A stretch of DNA of 64,000 bases from Oscillospiraceae bacterium (GCA_015063325.1 SVUK01000017.1:62001-126000); one strand, 5' to 3'; shown: positions 1 to 7,466, counted from the first letter of the stretch. Made by a program: numbers and translations. Notes: a model not told the origin generated them from the letters alone.

Positions 1-56
1 TTGCCGGCAGTGTTCTTTCTATGGGGGACGTGAACCCCGTGAAGAGAAAAAGCCAT
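1..56 (-). CDS. rnfC: Electron transport complex subunit C (RnfC-like), N-terminus only
   Basis: Only the first 18 codons lie in the window. Reading leftwards from the ATG at 56-54 gives MAFSLHGVHVPHRKNTAG. The motif GVHVPHRKNTA resembles the opening of clostridial RnfC/RsxC proteins, the soluble NADH- and FMN-binding subunit of the ferredoxin:NAD oxidoreductase ion pump at the membrane. A GGAAG ribosome binding site sits about 8 bases upstream, and a textbook promoter lies at 125-153. The family call rests on this short N-terminus alone; rnfD, G, E, A and B would be expected just outside the window. Confidence 0.55.
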   Translation of the reverse strand, partial: MAFSLHGVHVPHRKNTAG

Positions 57-124
57 AAGTCTTTGCTTCCTTTCTGTAATTTTGATTGCCGCAGATTCGT
101 TGCAGCATATAGACGTACATTTCC

Positions 125-153
125 ATTATATATTTATTTTATATATTTGTCAA
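125..153 (-). promoter_or_regulatory. Sigma-A promoter for the rnfC-like gene
   Basis: On the minus strand there is a perfect TTGACA (148-153), a 17-base spacer and a perfect TATAAT (125-130). Transcription would start near 118, leaving a leader of about 60 bases before the ATG at 56. The region 154-207 is AT-rich with no other signal. Confidence 0.85.
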
Positions 154-207
154 TGAATTTATATGATTTGGAAAAATATTTGTAGAAAAAGAGCGAAAAA
201 ATTGTAA

Positions 208-240
208 AAAAATCGGGCGCGATTACCGCGCCCGATTTTT
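208..240 (-). terminator. Intrinsic terminator after the NUDIX gene
   Basis: A 14-bp perfect stem (208-221 with 227-240) has a GC core and A/T tracts on both sides, so it could work in both directions. It overlaps the stop codon of the NUDIX gene on the minus strand. Confidence 0.85.
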
Positions 241-715
241 AGAAATCAATGGAGTTTCCGTTCAAAACGGCTTGCATTAAACACTCTTTTTCATAAACGA
301 GTTTTAGAGAAAAAAAGGGAATATCTTTCTCCAAAAGTTCCAAAAAGATTTTGTCTCCCTCCCACATGGGAAGCGCGGCAAACGTCTTTTTGTTCATCCA
401 TTGCAAATCGCCTTCGTCGCAAACTCGTTCAGCTCCGCTCCATTCGTTCGCGGTAAACAGGTGCATATATTCGGAGTAACCGTCCGAAACGAAGGTGACA
501 ATTCCACGATAGCGGTAGGCGGTAACAGTCAGTCCCGTTTCTTCCCAAACCTCGCGCTTCATGCAGTCCTCGGGGCTTTCGCCTTCTTCAAAATGACCGC
601 CAACCCCCATCCATTTATCGTGGTTCAGGTCGTTTTCCTTTTTTGTGCGGTGCAAAAGCAGATATTCCTCGCCGCGTTCCAGGTAGCAAAGGGTTGTGTT
701 CTCCATACTTGCCAT
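239..715 (-). CDS. NUDIX hydrolase, MutT/8-oxo-dGTP diphosphatase-like
   Basis: A 158-residue NUDIX protein predicted to hydrolyse a nucleoside diphosphate linked to another group; the closest relatives are MutT-type nucleotide-pool sanitisers. The NUDIX box spans residues 40-62 and is complete: G40, E46, R54-E55, E58-E59 and G61, reading REVWEETG at its core. The upstream AAAGGGG site is 8 bases from the first ATG and too far from the second (residue 4), which supports the start at 715. The gene is followed directly by a terminator, and the FkbM-type gene ends 19 bases upstream on the same strand, so the two are probably cotranscribed. The exact substrate cannot be told from sequence. Confidence 0.85.
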   Translation of the reverse strand: MASMENTTLCYLERGEEYLLLHRTKKENDLNHDKWMGVGGHFEEGESPEDCMKREVWEETGLTVTAYRYRGIVTFVSDGYSEYMHLFTANEWSGAERVCDEGDLQWMNKKTFAALPMWEGDKIFLELLEKDIPFFSLKLVYEKECLMQAVLNGNSIDF

Positions 716-734
716 AATGTGATCCCCTTTTCGT

Positions 735-1844
735 TTATTCTTTTACAGCCCAAAAATTCAAATCCCAAGCAGGAATGCCGGCGTCCCGACGCAGATAGAA
801 ACGGTTGTAAGCAGGGAAGAATTCTTTTACAAAGAGGGGCAGGGCAAAAAAGTCGTCTACCCGGTGATAAACCGATACCATCAGCTTCGGAAAACTGTGC
901 AAAATGGTTTTGCAAGAGCCTTCCAGCGCCTCGCGCTCCGAGCCTTCTACGTCGTATTTGATAAAATCGACCGGAGATGATGCAACAAAATCGTCCAAAG
1001 GCAAAGCGCGTACCGGACGAATTTTTGCCGGACGAGTTTCTAACGCCGCCGAGCGGTTTGAAAGCGCACCCGAATTGCGGTTGCCGCTACCGTCGAACAG
1101 CAGCTCGGTTTCGGCGTTCCACGCCGCAGCTTCGATCGGATCAATGGAAAAACGTGTTTCCGTTTCGGCAAAGGCGGCAAGCTTGCGGTAGTTGCGCGGA
1201 TCGGGTTCCAACGCAAACACCTTTGTAAGATTCGGCGCAACCTGTGCAAGCTTTTGAATGGTATCGCCTGTATATGCACCCAAATCGGCATAGGTGCGGA
1301 TCGTTTCGGGACGCAAAATATTCTTTGAAATTTCGTCCGGGTCGCTGACTGCTTTCAATAAATAAGCGATGTCACCCGTCCACTTGTAGGTAAGAACAAG
1401 ATCAAAAATTCGTTTGGATTCCTCGTCGGAAAGGAGTTCACGTGCTACAAAAATTTCGTCGCGGTGTTCATTTGCAAACGCACGGGTGAACAGTCCTTCG
1501 CCGAATGAGGGAACATCCGGCGCGAGAAGCGTTGCTTCGCTTGCAATGCGTTTTGCATTTTCCAATACTTCCGGACGGGAGGAACCGAACGCCATCAGCA
1601 CAACCGGTTTTTCCTTGCAGAACCGCTTTTTTGCATCAGCCCATGACGTAACGGGGAAGCCCCGAAAATCCCGGTTTCGCACGAACCCGTCGCTGGCAAA
1701 AATACCGCTGATCAGAATGCTCCGCGCTTCGCAAACGTCTAGAATCTTATCGGCGCCGTTGCCGGTTCCCCAAAGCAAAATGGGACGTTTTTCGGCGTTA
1801 AGTCGCTCCCAAATGTCGGGTAAATCGAATAATTTTTCTATCAT
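735..1844 (-). CDS. FkbM-family SAM-dependent methyltransferase
   Basis: A 369-residue protein. The C-terminal half carries an FkbM-type methyltransferase fold: a glycine-rich SAM motif DLGAYTGDT near residues 187-195, the acidic ALEPDP at 211-216, and a KYDVEGSE motif near 310 typical of the family. The first 130 residues form a separate Rossmann-like part (ILLWGTGNG at 22-30), as seen in FkbM proteins attached to sugar or polysaccharide pathways. The start chosen at 1844 has AAAGGAG 6 bases upstream; a longer open frame reaches 2051, but its extra 69 codons translate a low-complexity AT-rich stretch and have no ribosome binding site. The methyl acceptor is unknown. Confidence 0.85.
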   Translation of the reverse strand: MIEKLFDLPDIWERLNAEKRPILLWGTGNGADKILDVCEARSILISGIFASDGFVRNRDFRGFPVTSWADAKKRFCKEKPVVLMAFGSSRPEVLENAKRIASEATLLAPDVPSFGEGLFTRAFANEHRDEIFVARELLSDEESKRIFDLVLTYKWTGDIAYLLKAVSDPDEISKNILRPETIRTYADLGAYTGDTIQKLAQVAPNLTKVFALEPDPRNYRKLAAFAETETRFSIDPIEAAAWNAETELLFDGSGNRNSGALSNRSAALETRPAKIRPVRALPLDDFVASSPVDFIKYDVEGSEREALEGSCKTILHSFPKLMVSVYHRVDDFFALPLFVKEFFPAYNRFYLRRDAGIPAWDLNFWAVKE

Positions 1845-1953
1845 CGGCGCTCCTTTCCAAAAAAAACAATATACAAAACAGAAAAACAGAAAAACAGGAA
1901 ACAGAAAAATAAGAAAAAACAAAAAAACAGGAAAAATATCCCCCGAAAATGAA

Positions 1954-1981
1954 TTGACAAAACAGAAAAAAAGGGTATAAT
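1954..1981 (+). promoter_or_regulatory. Promoter of the HIT gene
   Basis: TTGACA (1954-1959), a 16-base spacer and TATAAT (1976-1981), 32 bases before the HIT start codon. It lies in a purine-rich stretch (A with scattered C and G) separating divergent genes. Confidence 0.8.
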
Positions 1982-2013
1982 TAAGGAAAAAAAAGGGAAA
2001 AAGGAGAACAAAA

Positions 2014-2352
2014 ATGGACTGTATTTTCTGTAAAATCATTGAAGGAAGCATTTCTTCGACAAAAGTTTACGAGAATGAAAACGTTTGCGCTTTCCGCGAC
2101 ATTAACCCGATGGCTCCGGTTCATGTGTTGGTCATTCCTAAAATTCACATTCCGAGCATGGATGGAGTGAATAACGAGAACAGCAAATTTGTTGCCGCCA
2201 TTTTTGAGGCAATTCCCAAGATTGCCGCCGCCGAAGGATTGAAAAACGGCTACCGCGTCATTTCCAACTGCGGCGAGGACGGTTGCCAAAGCGTCAAACA
2301 TTTGCATTTTCATATTTTGGGTGGCAAAAAACTACCGGAAAAAATGGCGTAA
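2014..2352 (+). CDS. HIT family protein (histidine-triad nucleotide-binding protein)
   Basis: A 112-residue histidine-triad hydrolase of the Hint branch, which cleaves phosphoramidate or phosphoester bonds on AMP-type nucleotides. The triad HLHFHILGG places the histidines at 96, 98 and 100. Cys3, Cys6 and His45 together with the triad region resemble the structural zinc site of Hint proteins. Length is normal for the family. The AAGGAGAAC site stands 7-8 bases before the ATG. The gene has its own promoter (1954-1981) and terminator (2368-2397), so it is monocistronic. Confidence 0.9.
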   Translation: MDCIFCKIIEGSISSTKVYENENVCAFRDINPMAPVHVLVIPKIHIPSMDGVNNENSKFVAAIFEAIPKIAAAEGLKNGYRVISNCGEDGCQSVKHLHFHILGGKKLPEKMA

Positions 2353-2367
2353 ATCCGCATAGAGAAG

Positions 2368-2397
2368 CAGGGACTGAAAAACAGTCCCTGTTTTTTT
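2368..2397. terminator. Bidirectional terminator between HIT and cca genes
   Basis: A 9-bp perfect stem (2368-2376 with 2382-2390), an A5 loop and a T7 run. It ends HIT transcription on plus; its right edge touches the end of the convergent cca gene. Confidence 0.85.
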
Positions 2398-3583
2398 AAG
2401 TTTTTTCCGTTTTTAACGCTGTTAAAAGAGCGTTTTTTTCATTTGGCAAACTGCCGTCGATCACGCGGTCGAGCAGGGCTTCCAGAACGGCTCCCACCCG
2501 TTTTCCGGCTGGAATTCCGAGGGCGATCAGGTCATTTCCGCTTACTGCGAGCGTTGAAAGGGAAACGCAGTCGCCGCGCGAAACAATCGTTTGCAATGCG
2601 GCTTTTGCCGTGTGTGTATCGATCCCTTTACATTCCAAAACCGCTAAATAACGGTCAACCGTTTCGGCAGGAGTATTTCGGAGAAGGCGGCGTAAACCGA
2701 CCTCGGTGGAATCAAGCGGCGTTTTTTGCAATTTGATCAGGGAAACCGTTTTTTCCTGCGTGTCGTTATCGTATCGCAGGCGCAGAAGAGCGCTTTTTGC
2801 GTTTTCTTCCGAGTCGAACAGCAAGGAGAGCCGCAGGGGAAGATCCAGCGGCGCATGTTCCAAAAAATCGAGCGTTCGCTGCGTGATGGGGAAGATTTCC
2901 GGCAAAAAAACCAAAAATATTTCCGGGTAGTTTTGCAAAATCACCGTCGGCTTTTTTCCGAGGAGCAGTTTGCTCCATTCGATGCGAATTCGCTCTTTGG
3001 CAATTCCATCGAGTAAAAAAGCGCAGTTCCGGGCAGCATGTGCGGTGTTTTCTTCCAATTCAAATCCGAGTGCCGAGGCAAAGCGCACGGCGCGTAGAAT
3101 CCGCAATCCATCCTCGTGAAAGCGTATATCGGCGTTCCCAACACAGCGAATGACACCGTTTTTCAGATCTTTTTGCCCGTCAAAGAGGTCGATCAAGCCT
3201 TTTTCGGGGTGATATGCCATGGCATTGACGGTAAAATCGCGGCGCGAAAGATCATCCTCCACCGTTTTGGAAAAGGTGACAACGGTGGGGTGTCGATGAT
3301 CGGCATAGGCACCGTCCTTGCGAAAAGTGGTGATTTCGAGCGGCTCTTTTTGATAAAGAACTGTTATTGTTCCGTGTTTTGCTCCGGTTTCAATCACGCG
3401 GAAATCGGAAAACGCCGAAATCATTTCGGAGGGGGTTGCGCTTGTAGTCAGATCCCAGTCGTTTGGGGATTTGCCGAGCAGACTGTCGCGCACGCAACCG
3501 CCCACGGCATAGCATTCGTAGCCGAGGGATTCCAACCGACGGATGGCAAAATCTGCTCCCGGCGAAAGGGGAATCGGTTTCAT
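2396..3583 (-). CDS. cca: CCA tRNA nucleotidyltransferase
   Basis: A 395-residue class II CCA-adding enzyme, which builds or repairs the 3' CCA end of tRNAs from CTP and ATP. The N-terminal nucleotidyltransferase head has GG at 28-29 and the metal-binding DWD at 42-44, followed by the RRDFTVNAMA motif near 113 and the neck element RILRAVRFA. Length agrees with bacterial CCA enzymes of Bacillota. A GGAGGGC ribosome binding site precedes the ATG. Several tRNA genes in this window have CCA encoded, so the enzyme would mainly repair them. queT lies 47 bases upstream on the same strand. Confidence 0.95.
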   Translation of the reverse strand: MKPIPLSPGADFAIRRLESLGYECYAVGGCVRDSLLGKSPNDWDLTTSATPSEMISAFSDFRVIETGAKHGTITVLYQKEPLEITTFRKDGAYADHRHPTVVTFSKTVEDDLSRRDFTVNAMAYHPEKGLIDLFDGQKDLKNGVIRCVGNADIRFHEDGLRILRAVRFASALGFELEENTAHAARNCAFLLDGIAKERIRIEWSKLLLGKKPTVILQNYPEIFLVFLPEIFPITQRTLDFLEHAPLDLPLRLSLLFDSEENAKSALLRLRYDNDTQEKTVSLIKLQKTPLDSTEVGLRRLLRNTPAETVDRYLAVLECKGIDTHTAKAALQTIVSRGDCVSLSTLAVSGNDLIALGIPAGKRVGAVLEALLDRVIDGSLPNEKNALLTALKTEKT

Positions 3584-3630
3584 ACGCGCCCTCCTTTTTT
3601 AATTTTTATCTATAATCTGATATTCAGCGT

Positions 3631-4137
3631 TTAATATCGCAAACTCAATACCTTTTCGAGTGGTTTGCGTGCGGCAAAGTAGAGAATCATGCCCAAAGCG
3701 AACGCGGCAATCAACTCGCCGGCTCCCACCGTCAAAAAGCAGAACCACCAAGCGTCCGGTACGCCATAGGCATATACCAACACGAAAGGAACAATCAAAG
3801 CGTTTGCCAATACCGTTGGAACGGGGACGAGCCATACCGAAACTTTACGCAGAAGATAGCCGAGCAGAGCTCCCAAAAAGGTTGCAAGCGTTCCGAACAG
3901 AATATCCTGCCAAACGCACCCGTTTATCAAATTTGAAAGGAAACAGCCAATGGTCAAGCCTGGAATTGCAGCCGGAGTAAAGGCAGAAAGAATACAGAGC
4001 GCTTCGGAAATGCGCACCTGGATTACGCCGCTGTCAAGTCCTGCAAGATGGGAAAGAAAGGTCAAAACAACGTAGAGCGCGGCAATGACCCCTGCTTGTA
4101 CGATGAACAAAATGCTCAGTTTGGTTTTGGTTTTCAT
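3631..4137 (-). CDS. queT: QueT family queuosine-precursor transporter (ECF S component)
   Basis: A 168-residue integral membrane protein with about five or six hydrophobic segments and the sequence character of the QueT family, substrate-binding S components that use a shared ECF energising module to import queuosine precursors such as preQ1. N-terminal Lys residues followed by the first membrane helix at 9-27 match the family. A preQ1-I riboswitch overlaps its ribosome binding site, which strongly supports the substrate assignment. No ECF ATPase or T component is in the window, fitting a group II S component. Confidence 0.88.
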   Translation of the reverse strand: MKTKTKLSILFIVQAGVIAALYVVLTFLSHLAGLDSGVIQVRISEALCILSAFTPAAIPGLTIGCFLSNLINGCVWQDILFGTLATFLGALLGYLLRKVSVWLVPVPTVLANALIVPFVLVYAYGVPDAWWFCFLTVGAGELIAAFALGMILYFAARKPLEKVLSLRY

Positions 4138-4146
4138 AAAATATTT

Positions 4147-4188
4147 CTCCTTAGTTTTGTTTTACGTGAGGATGGTTTCGAACTCACG
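4147..4188 (-). promoter_or_regulatory. preQ1-I riboswitch controlling queT
   Basis: On the minus strand a 6-bp stem CGTGAG/CTCACG (4183-4188 with 4165-4170) encloses a 12-nt loop with the conserved UUC start and an ACCAUC end, followed by an A-rich tail ending in ACUAAGGAG. This is the compact class I preQ1 aptamer layout. The 3' end of the aptamer includes the Shine-Dalgarno bases (4147-4152), so ligand binding would hide the ribosome binding site. A second hairpin lies just upstream (about 4193-4212). Confidence 0.8.
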
Positions 4189-4216
4189 TTATCGGCTACC
4201 GGAAGCCGACGAAGAT

Positions 4217-4245
4217 AGTATAGCATATTCCATCTCAAATTGCAA
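4217..4245 (-). promoter_or_regulatory. Promoter of queT
   Basis: On the minus strand TTGCAA (4240-4245), 17-base spacer, TATACT (4217-4222). Transcription would start just upstream of the preQ1 leader. Confidence 0.7.
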
Positions 4246-4356
4246 GGGGAGAACAAATATCTTTTGTGAGTTGAATCACATTTCATTTTTTATTCTTTTA
4301 TAGTTTGAAAATCTTTATATTTTTAAAAAAAATTTTTAAAAAAGCGCTTGAACTAC

Positions 4357-4385
4357 TTGACAAATTATATCGGATACGATATAAT
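4357..4385 (+). promoter_or_regulatory. Promoter and palindromic operator of the OhrR operon
   Basis: TTGACA (4357-4362), 17-base spacer, TATAAT (4380-4385). The spacer and -10 box hold a perfect 9-4-9 inverted repeat (4364-4372 with 4377-4385; half-site ATTATATCG). A regulator bound there would block RNA polymerase, so autorepression by the OhrR-type protein encoded next is the natural reading. Confidence 0.8.
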
Positions 4386-4403
4386 TTAAAAAAGGAGGGT
4401 AAT

Positions 4404-4844
4404 ATGAGCGAAGATTATTCATTATTGTTGCTTGAAAATCAAGTCTGTTTTCCGACCTATGCGGTTGCGAATAAGATATTGCGCAGATATCAGCCTTTAT
4501 TAAAGGAATTAAATCTTACCTATACGCAATATGTTACGATGATGGTTCTTTGGGAAAAGAAAACCGTTAATGAAAAGGATTTGGTCAAAGCATTGTATCT
4601 GCAAGCCAATACATTGACGGATCTTTTGAAGAGCTTGCAAAAAAAAGGATTTATTACGATTAACAAATCCGAAATCGACAAGCGCAATATTGTGATCAGT
4701 CTTACAGATGAAGGCAGAAAGCTGAAAGAAAAGGCAATCAATGTTCCCAAAACGCTTGCAGATGAACATTGGCTTACGGATGAGGAATTTATGCAATTCA
4801 AAATCTTATTGAATAAATTATTACAAGGAGATTGGAACAAATGA
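4404..4844 (+). CDS. OhrR-type MarR family organic peroxide sensor
   Basis: A 146-residue MarR-family winged-helix repressor. It carries the full redox set described for Bacillus subtilis OhrR: Cys15 as the peroxide-reactive residue and Tyr19, Tyr29 and Tyr40 at the same numbering. In that family oxidation of the cysteine releases the operator. The winged helix occupies roughly residues 50-110. The ATG at 4404 follows AAGGAGG at 7 bases; a longer in-frame start at 4305 would lie upstream of the promoter and is rejected. The gene overlaps the next start by ATGA, so the two are translationally coupled. No ohr/osmC-type peroxidase is nearby, which is unusual for an OhrR locus. Confidence 0.88.
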   Translation: MSEDYSLLLLENQVCFPTYAVANKILRRYQPLLKELNLTYTQYVTMMVLWEKKTVNEKDLVKALYLQANTLTDLLKSLQKKGFITINKSEIDKRNIVISLTDEGRKLKEKAINVPKTLADEHWLTDEEFMQFKILLNKLLQGDWNK

Positions 4845-5782
4845 TTATCAAAGCAGTCAAATTCAGAAAAGACGGTTTTTATACCCAGCCTTTTGCCTTT
4901 GGGGGTGAAGAAGGGATGGATCAATTCGATCCTGCCGTGCGTTATCGGGGCAGTTTACAGAATTACCTGATTGACACGGGGGACGAAGTGATCCTCGTTG
5001 ACACGGGTTTCCCAATCGGAACGCCAGAGGAAACGCCGAATGAGCAATCGCTTGCCTATACCGGCAAAGATATTTGCACCTATATGGATGCCTTTCGAGC
5101 ACTTGGTTACAAACCGGAACAGGTATCCAAAATACTGCTCACGCACAAGCACGCCGACCATTCGGGCGAACTGAAATCTTTTCCGAACGCAAAGATTTAC
5201 GTCAACGAAGAGGAAACTGCCGCCGAAGAATTGAAAGGAATTGCCAATATCGTTCCCGTCAAATTTACCGACGGCGCATATTACAATTTTCCCGAAAGTC
5301 AAAAAATCACAGACGGTGTTTATTTGATCAAAGCCAAAGGGCATACGAACGGCAACAGTATCGTAATCGTGGAAAACGACGGTCTTTTCTATATGTTGCA
5401 CGGCGATATTACTTATGTGGACGAAGCGCTTTATGAAAACAAACTGTCGGTCGTGTTTGAGGACCTTGCCGCCGCAAGAGAAACATTTGACAGAGTCAGA
5501 GAATTTGTCAAAAATCACCCGACGGTCTATTGCGGAACGCATACACCGCAGGGCTACGAAAATCTGGAAGCCCGTCGCGTGATGGATTTGGACCATCCCG
5601 TGCCCACTGCTTTTGCCGAAGTTGATTTTTCCGAGAAAAAAGCAAGCGGCAAATATGTGTGCTCCATTTGCGGATATGTTTACGATCCTGCCGAACATGA
5701 TGGTGTGGCGTTTGAAGACCTGCCGGACGATTGGAAATGTCCGAGATGCAAACAACCGAAATCAAAATTCAATCAGGCGTAA
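4841..5782 (+). CDS. Metallo-beta-lactamase fold protein fused to rubredoxin
   Basis: A 313-residue two-domain protein. Residues 1-260 are a metallo-beta-lactamase fold with THKHADH (His102, His104, Asp106, His107), His168, Asp189 and His234 as metal ligands. The second position of the motif is His rather than the Glu found in flavodiiron proteins, so a hydrolase-like dinuclear site is more likely than a diiron oxygen reductase. Residues 271-313 are a complete rubredoxin with Cys274, Cys277, Cys300 and Cys303 ([10 protein letters not shown]...CPRC), an electron carrier. There is no flavodoxin domain. The ATG at 4841 is 10 bases after AAGGAG and overlaps the ohrR-type stop. Context suggests a redox or peroxide-response role, but the reaction is unknown. 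Confidence 0.85.
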   Translation: MIIKAVKFRKDGFYTQPFAFGGEEGMDQFDPAVRYRGSLQNYLIDTGDEVILVDTGFPIGTPEETPNEQSLAYTGKDICTYMDAFRALGYKPEQVSKILLTHKHADHSGELKSFPNAKIYVNEEETAAEELKGIANIVPVKFTDGAYYNFPESQKITDGVYLIKAKGHTNGNSIVIVENDGLFYMLHGDITYVDEALYENKLSVVFEDLAAARETFDRVREFVKNHPTVYCGTHTPQGYENLEARRVMDLDHPVPTAFAEVDFSEKKASGKYVCSICGYVYDPAEHDGVAFEDLPDDWKCPRCKQPKSKFNQA

Positions 5783-5789
5783 TTTTATT

Positions 5790-6920
5790 ATGGAAACGAT
5801 CAATAGAGAAAAAGAAATTATTAAAACGAGTTTCATCGGGATCGTTGGAAACGTGTTTTTAGTTGTTTTTAAAGCTTTTGTTGGTATTATTGCAGGCTCC
5901 GTTTCGATTATTATGGACGCTGTCAACAACTTTACCGACGCGCTTTCGAGCATTATTACGATCATCGGGACGAAACTCTCCGCAAAAAGAGCGGATAAAA
6001 AGCACCCCTACGGATACGGGCGAATCGAGTATATGACCTCCACGCTGATCGCTGTTTTGATTTTGTTTGCCGGCGGTATGGCAGTGTATGAGTCGATACA
6101 ATCCATCATCGACCATTTCCAAAACGGATCTATGCCGTCATTTGAAACCTATTCTATGATTATTATCGCCGTTGCAATTGTTGTCAAGGTTGCGATTGGA
6201 TTGTTTTTCAGAAAGAAAGGTCAGAAAATTGAAAGCGAAGCCTTGAAAGCCTCGGGAATGGACGCACTTTTCGATTCGATTCTTTCTACGGCGACCCTGA
6301 TCGGCATGATTGTTGCAAAGTTTGCCGGCGTGTATGTCGAGGGATATTTGGGCATCTTTATCGGTTTGTTCATTTTAAAAAGCGGTTTCGGTGTGATGAA
6401 GGAATCCTTGTCGTCAATGATTGGTGATCGCTTTGAAAGAGAGTATGTTGTTGCCATCAAAGAAGAAATTAACAAAATCGACGGAGTTTGCGGCTGTTAT
6501 GATCTGATTTTAAACAGTTACGGTCATAATAAAAATATCGGTTCGGTTCATATCGGCGTAAACGAAAGTTTAACGGCAAAGGAAATACAGGTAATTGAAA
6601 GAAATATTTCCATGCTTTTGTATTATAAATACAACACGATCATGACGGTTGGTATTTATGCGGAAAATCAATCCGATGAAGTATCAAAAAAGAAGCTCGG
6701 AAGTATCCTGGATATCCTTAAGCAATATCCCACCGTTTTGCAGATACACGGCTTTTATGTGGACGAGGAGAAAAAGGAGATCAGTTATGATTTGGTCGTA
6801 TCGTTTGACGATTCCGAACCGGAGGAAACCATTTGTAAGATCAAAGAAGAAACCGAGCGCTTGAACGAAGGATATTCCGTAGTCGTTCAATACGACCAGG
6901 ATTTCAGTTTGTCCGAATAA
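5790..6920 (+). CDS. CDF family cation diffusion facilitator
   Basis: A 376-residue cation efflux protein of the CDF family, expected to exchange a divalent metal (Zn, Fe, Mn or Co) for protons across the cytoplasmic membrane. Membrane helix 2 carries Asp43 and Asp50, the family HPYGYGRIEY loop follows at 72-81, and helix 5 carries the second Asp pair in GMDALFD. A cytoplasmic C-terminal domain follows and is extended by about 80 residues compared with simple CDF proteins, giving what looks like a second ferredoxin-like unit. It begins 7 bases after the MBL-rubredoxin gene with only a weak ribosome binding site, consistent with operon coupling. The metal is not predictable. Confidence 0.88.
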   Translation: METINREKEIIKTSFIGIVGNVFLVVFKAFVGIIAGSVSIIMDAVNNFTDALSSIITIIGTKLSAKRADKKHPYGYGRIEYMTSTLIAVLILFAGGMAVYESIQSIIDHFQNGSMPSFETYSMIIIAVAIVVKVAIGLFFRKKGQKIESEALKASGMDALFDSILSTATLIGMIVAKFAGVYVEGYLGIFIGLFILKSGFGVMKESLSSMIGDRFEREYVVAIKEEINKIDGVCGCYDLILNSYGHNKNIGSVHIGVNESLTAKEIQVIERNISMLLYYKYNTIMTVGIYAENQSDEVSKKKLGSILDILKQYPTVLQIHGFYVDEEKKEISYDLVVSFDDSEPEETICKIKEETERLNEGYSVVVQYDQDFSLSE

Positions 6921-7081
6921 TTCGGATAAAACGCTATAGGCAAAGGAATTATCAATACAGAAAAAAATTCGACTTTCAAACACGCTTAAAATTTATTGTT
7001 TTTCTTTCATTCGCAGTATTTCATTTTTACTTTTCGCTATTCACTTTTACCCGATTTTCGTTTACGCCGGGGGAAGCGAAA

Positions 7082-7102
7082 AGTGAAGAGTGAAGAGTGA
7101 AG
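7082..7102. repeat. 7-bp tandem repeat AGTGAAG, three copies
   Basis: Three exact copies of AGTGAAG. A partly inverse match lies upstream in 7027-7050 (ACTTTTCGCTATTCACTTTT), so the region can fold back on itself. The rest of 6921-7081 shows no gene or promoter. Confidence 0.8.
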
Positions 7103-7105
7103 AGT

Positions 7106-7141
7106 AAAAAATTCCGTTCACATGAGTGAACGGAATTTTTT
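7106..7141. terminator. Bidirectional terminator-like hairpin after the CDF gene
   Basis: A perfect 16-bp stem (7106-7121 with 7126-7141), loop ATGA, with A6 and T6 tails. It can end transcription from the OhrR operon on plus and anything entering from the right on minus. Confidence 0.8.
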
Positions 7142-7160
7142 GGTGGACCTGGTGGGAGTC
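7141..7160. repeat. Duplicate of the tRNA-Ala 3' end
   Basis: These 20 bases are identical to 7304-7323, the 3' terminal 20 bases of the minus-strand tRNA-Ala gene including the CCA. The two copies are 163 bases apart in direct orientation. This could be an att-like scar or the remnant of a tandemly duplicated tRNA gene. Confidence 0.8.
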
Positions 7161-7253
7161 AGGGCCCAAACACGCGCAACATTTGCAAAATACTTTTCTT
7201 CACTGCGGCGCGTGTTCTTCCTATCCTTGCGGATAGGAGATGGGTTGAATCGT
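7161..7253 (-). repeat. Inverted, diverged copy of the 148-bp repeat
   Basis: This stretch matches, in reverse complement, most of the repeat unit at 7705-7852, including the segment with CAAACACGCGCAACAT, the CACTGCGGCGCGTGTTC segment and the hairpin TCCTATCC-TTGC-GGATAGGA. It is closest to the first of the three tandem units (shared GAAGAAAAGC segment). Confidence 0.85.
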
Positions 7254-7263
7254 AAGTTTCGTC

Positions 7264-7304
7264 AAAATGGGAGATGGGTCGTATTGCGACCCATCTCCCA
7301 TTTT
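7264..7304 (-). terminator. Terminator of tRNA-Ala(CGC)
   Basis: A perfect 18-bp stem (7264-7281 with 7287-7304) with a 5-base loop directly downstream of the minus-strand tRNA, ending in a short T run on that strand. Confidence 0.75.
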
Positions 7305-7379
7305 GGTGGACCTGGTGGGAGTCGAACCCATGACCTCTGCGTTGCGAACGCAGCGCTCTCCCAACTGAGCTACAAGCCC
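7304..7379 (-). tRNA. tRNA-Ala (anticodon CGC)
   Basis: A 76-base cloverleaf on the minus strand: acceptor stem GGGCTTG/CAGGTCC with two G-U pairs, D arm with AGCTCAGTTGGGAGAGC, anticodon stem CTGCG/CGCAG with loop TTCGCAA (anticodon CGC, codon GCG) and T arm with GGTTCGACTCC. CCA is encoded. It is transcribed alone from the promoter at 7392-7419. Confidence 0.95.
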
Positions 7380-7391
7380 GTGTGCCTCTTT

Positions 7392-7419
7392 ATTATAGCA
7401 TAAATGGATTTTTTGTCAA
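7392..7419 (-). promoter_or_regulatory. Promoter of tRNA-Ala(CGC)
   Basis: On the minus strand TTGACA (7414-7419), 16-base spacer, TATAAT (7392-7397), ending 12 bases before the tRNA. Confidence 0.85.
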
Positions 7420-7466
7420 GGTTTTTTCGATTGAAAAGTTAAAAAAGAGTTTTTTTCAAAAAAATG

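Noticed and set aside
1845..2051. N-terminal extension of the FkbM-type protein
   Set aside because: The extra codons cover a low-complexity A-rich spacer with hydrophobic translation and no ribosome binding site, and include the divergent HIT promoter.
4305..4403. Longer N-terminus for the OhrR-type protein
   Set aside because: It would start upstream of the promoter and operator; the ATG at 4404 has an ideal AAGGAGG.
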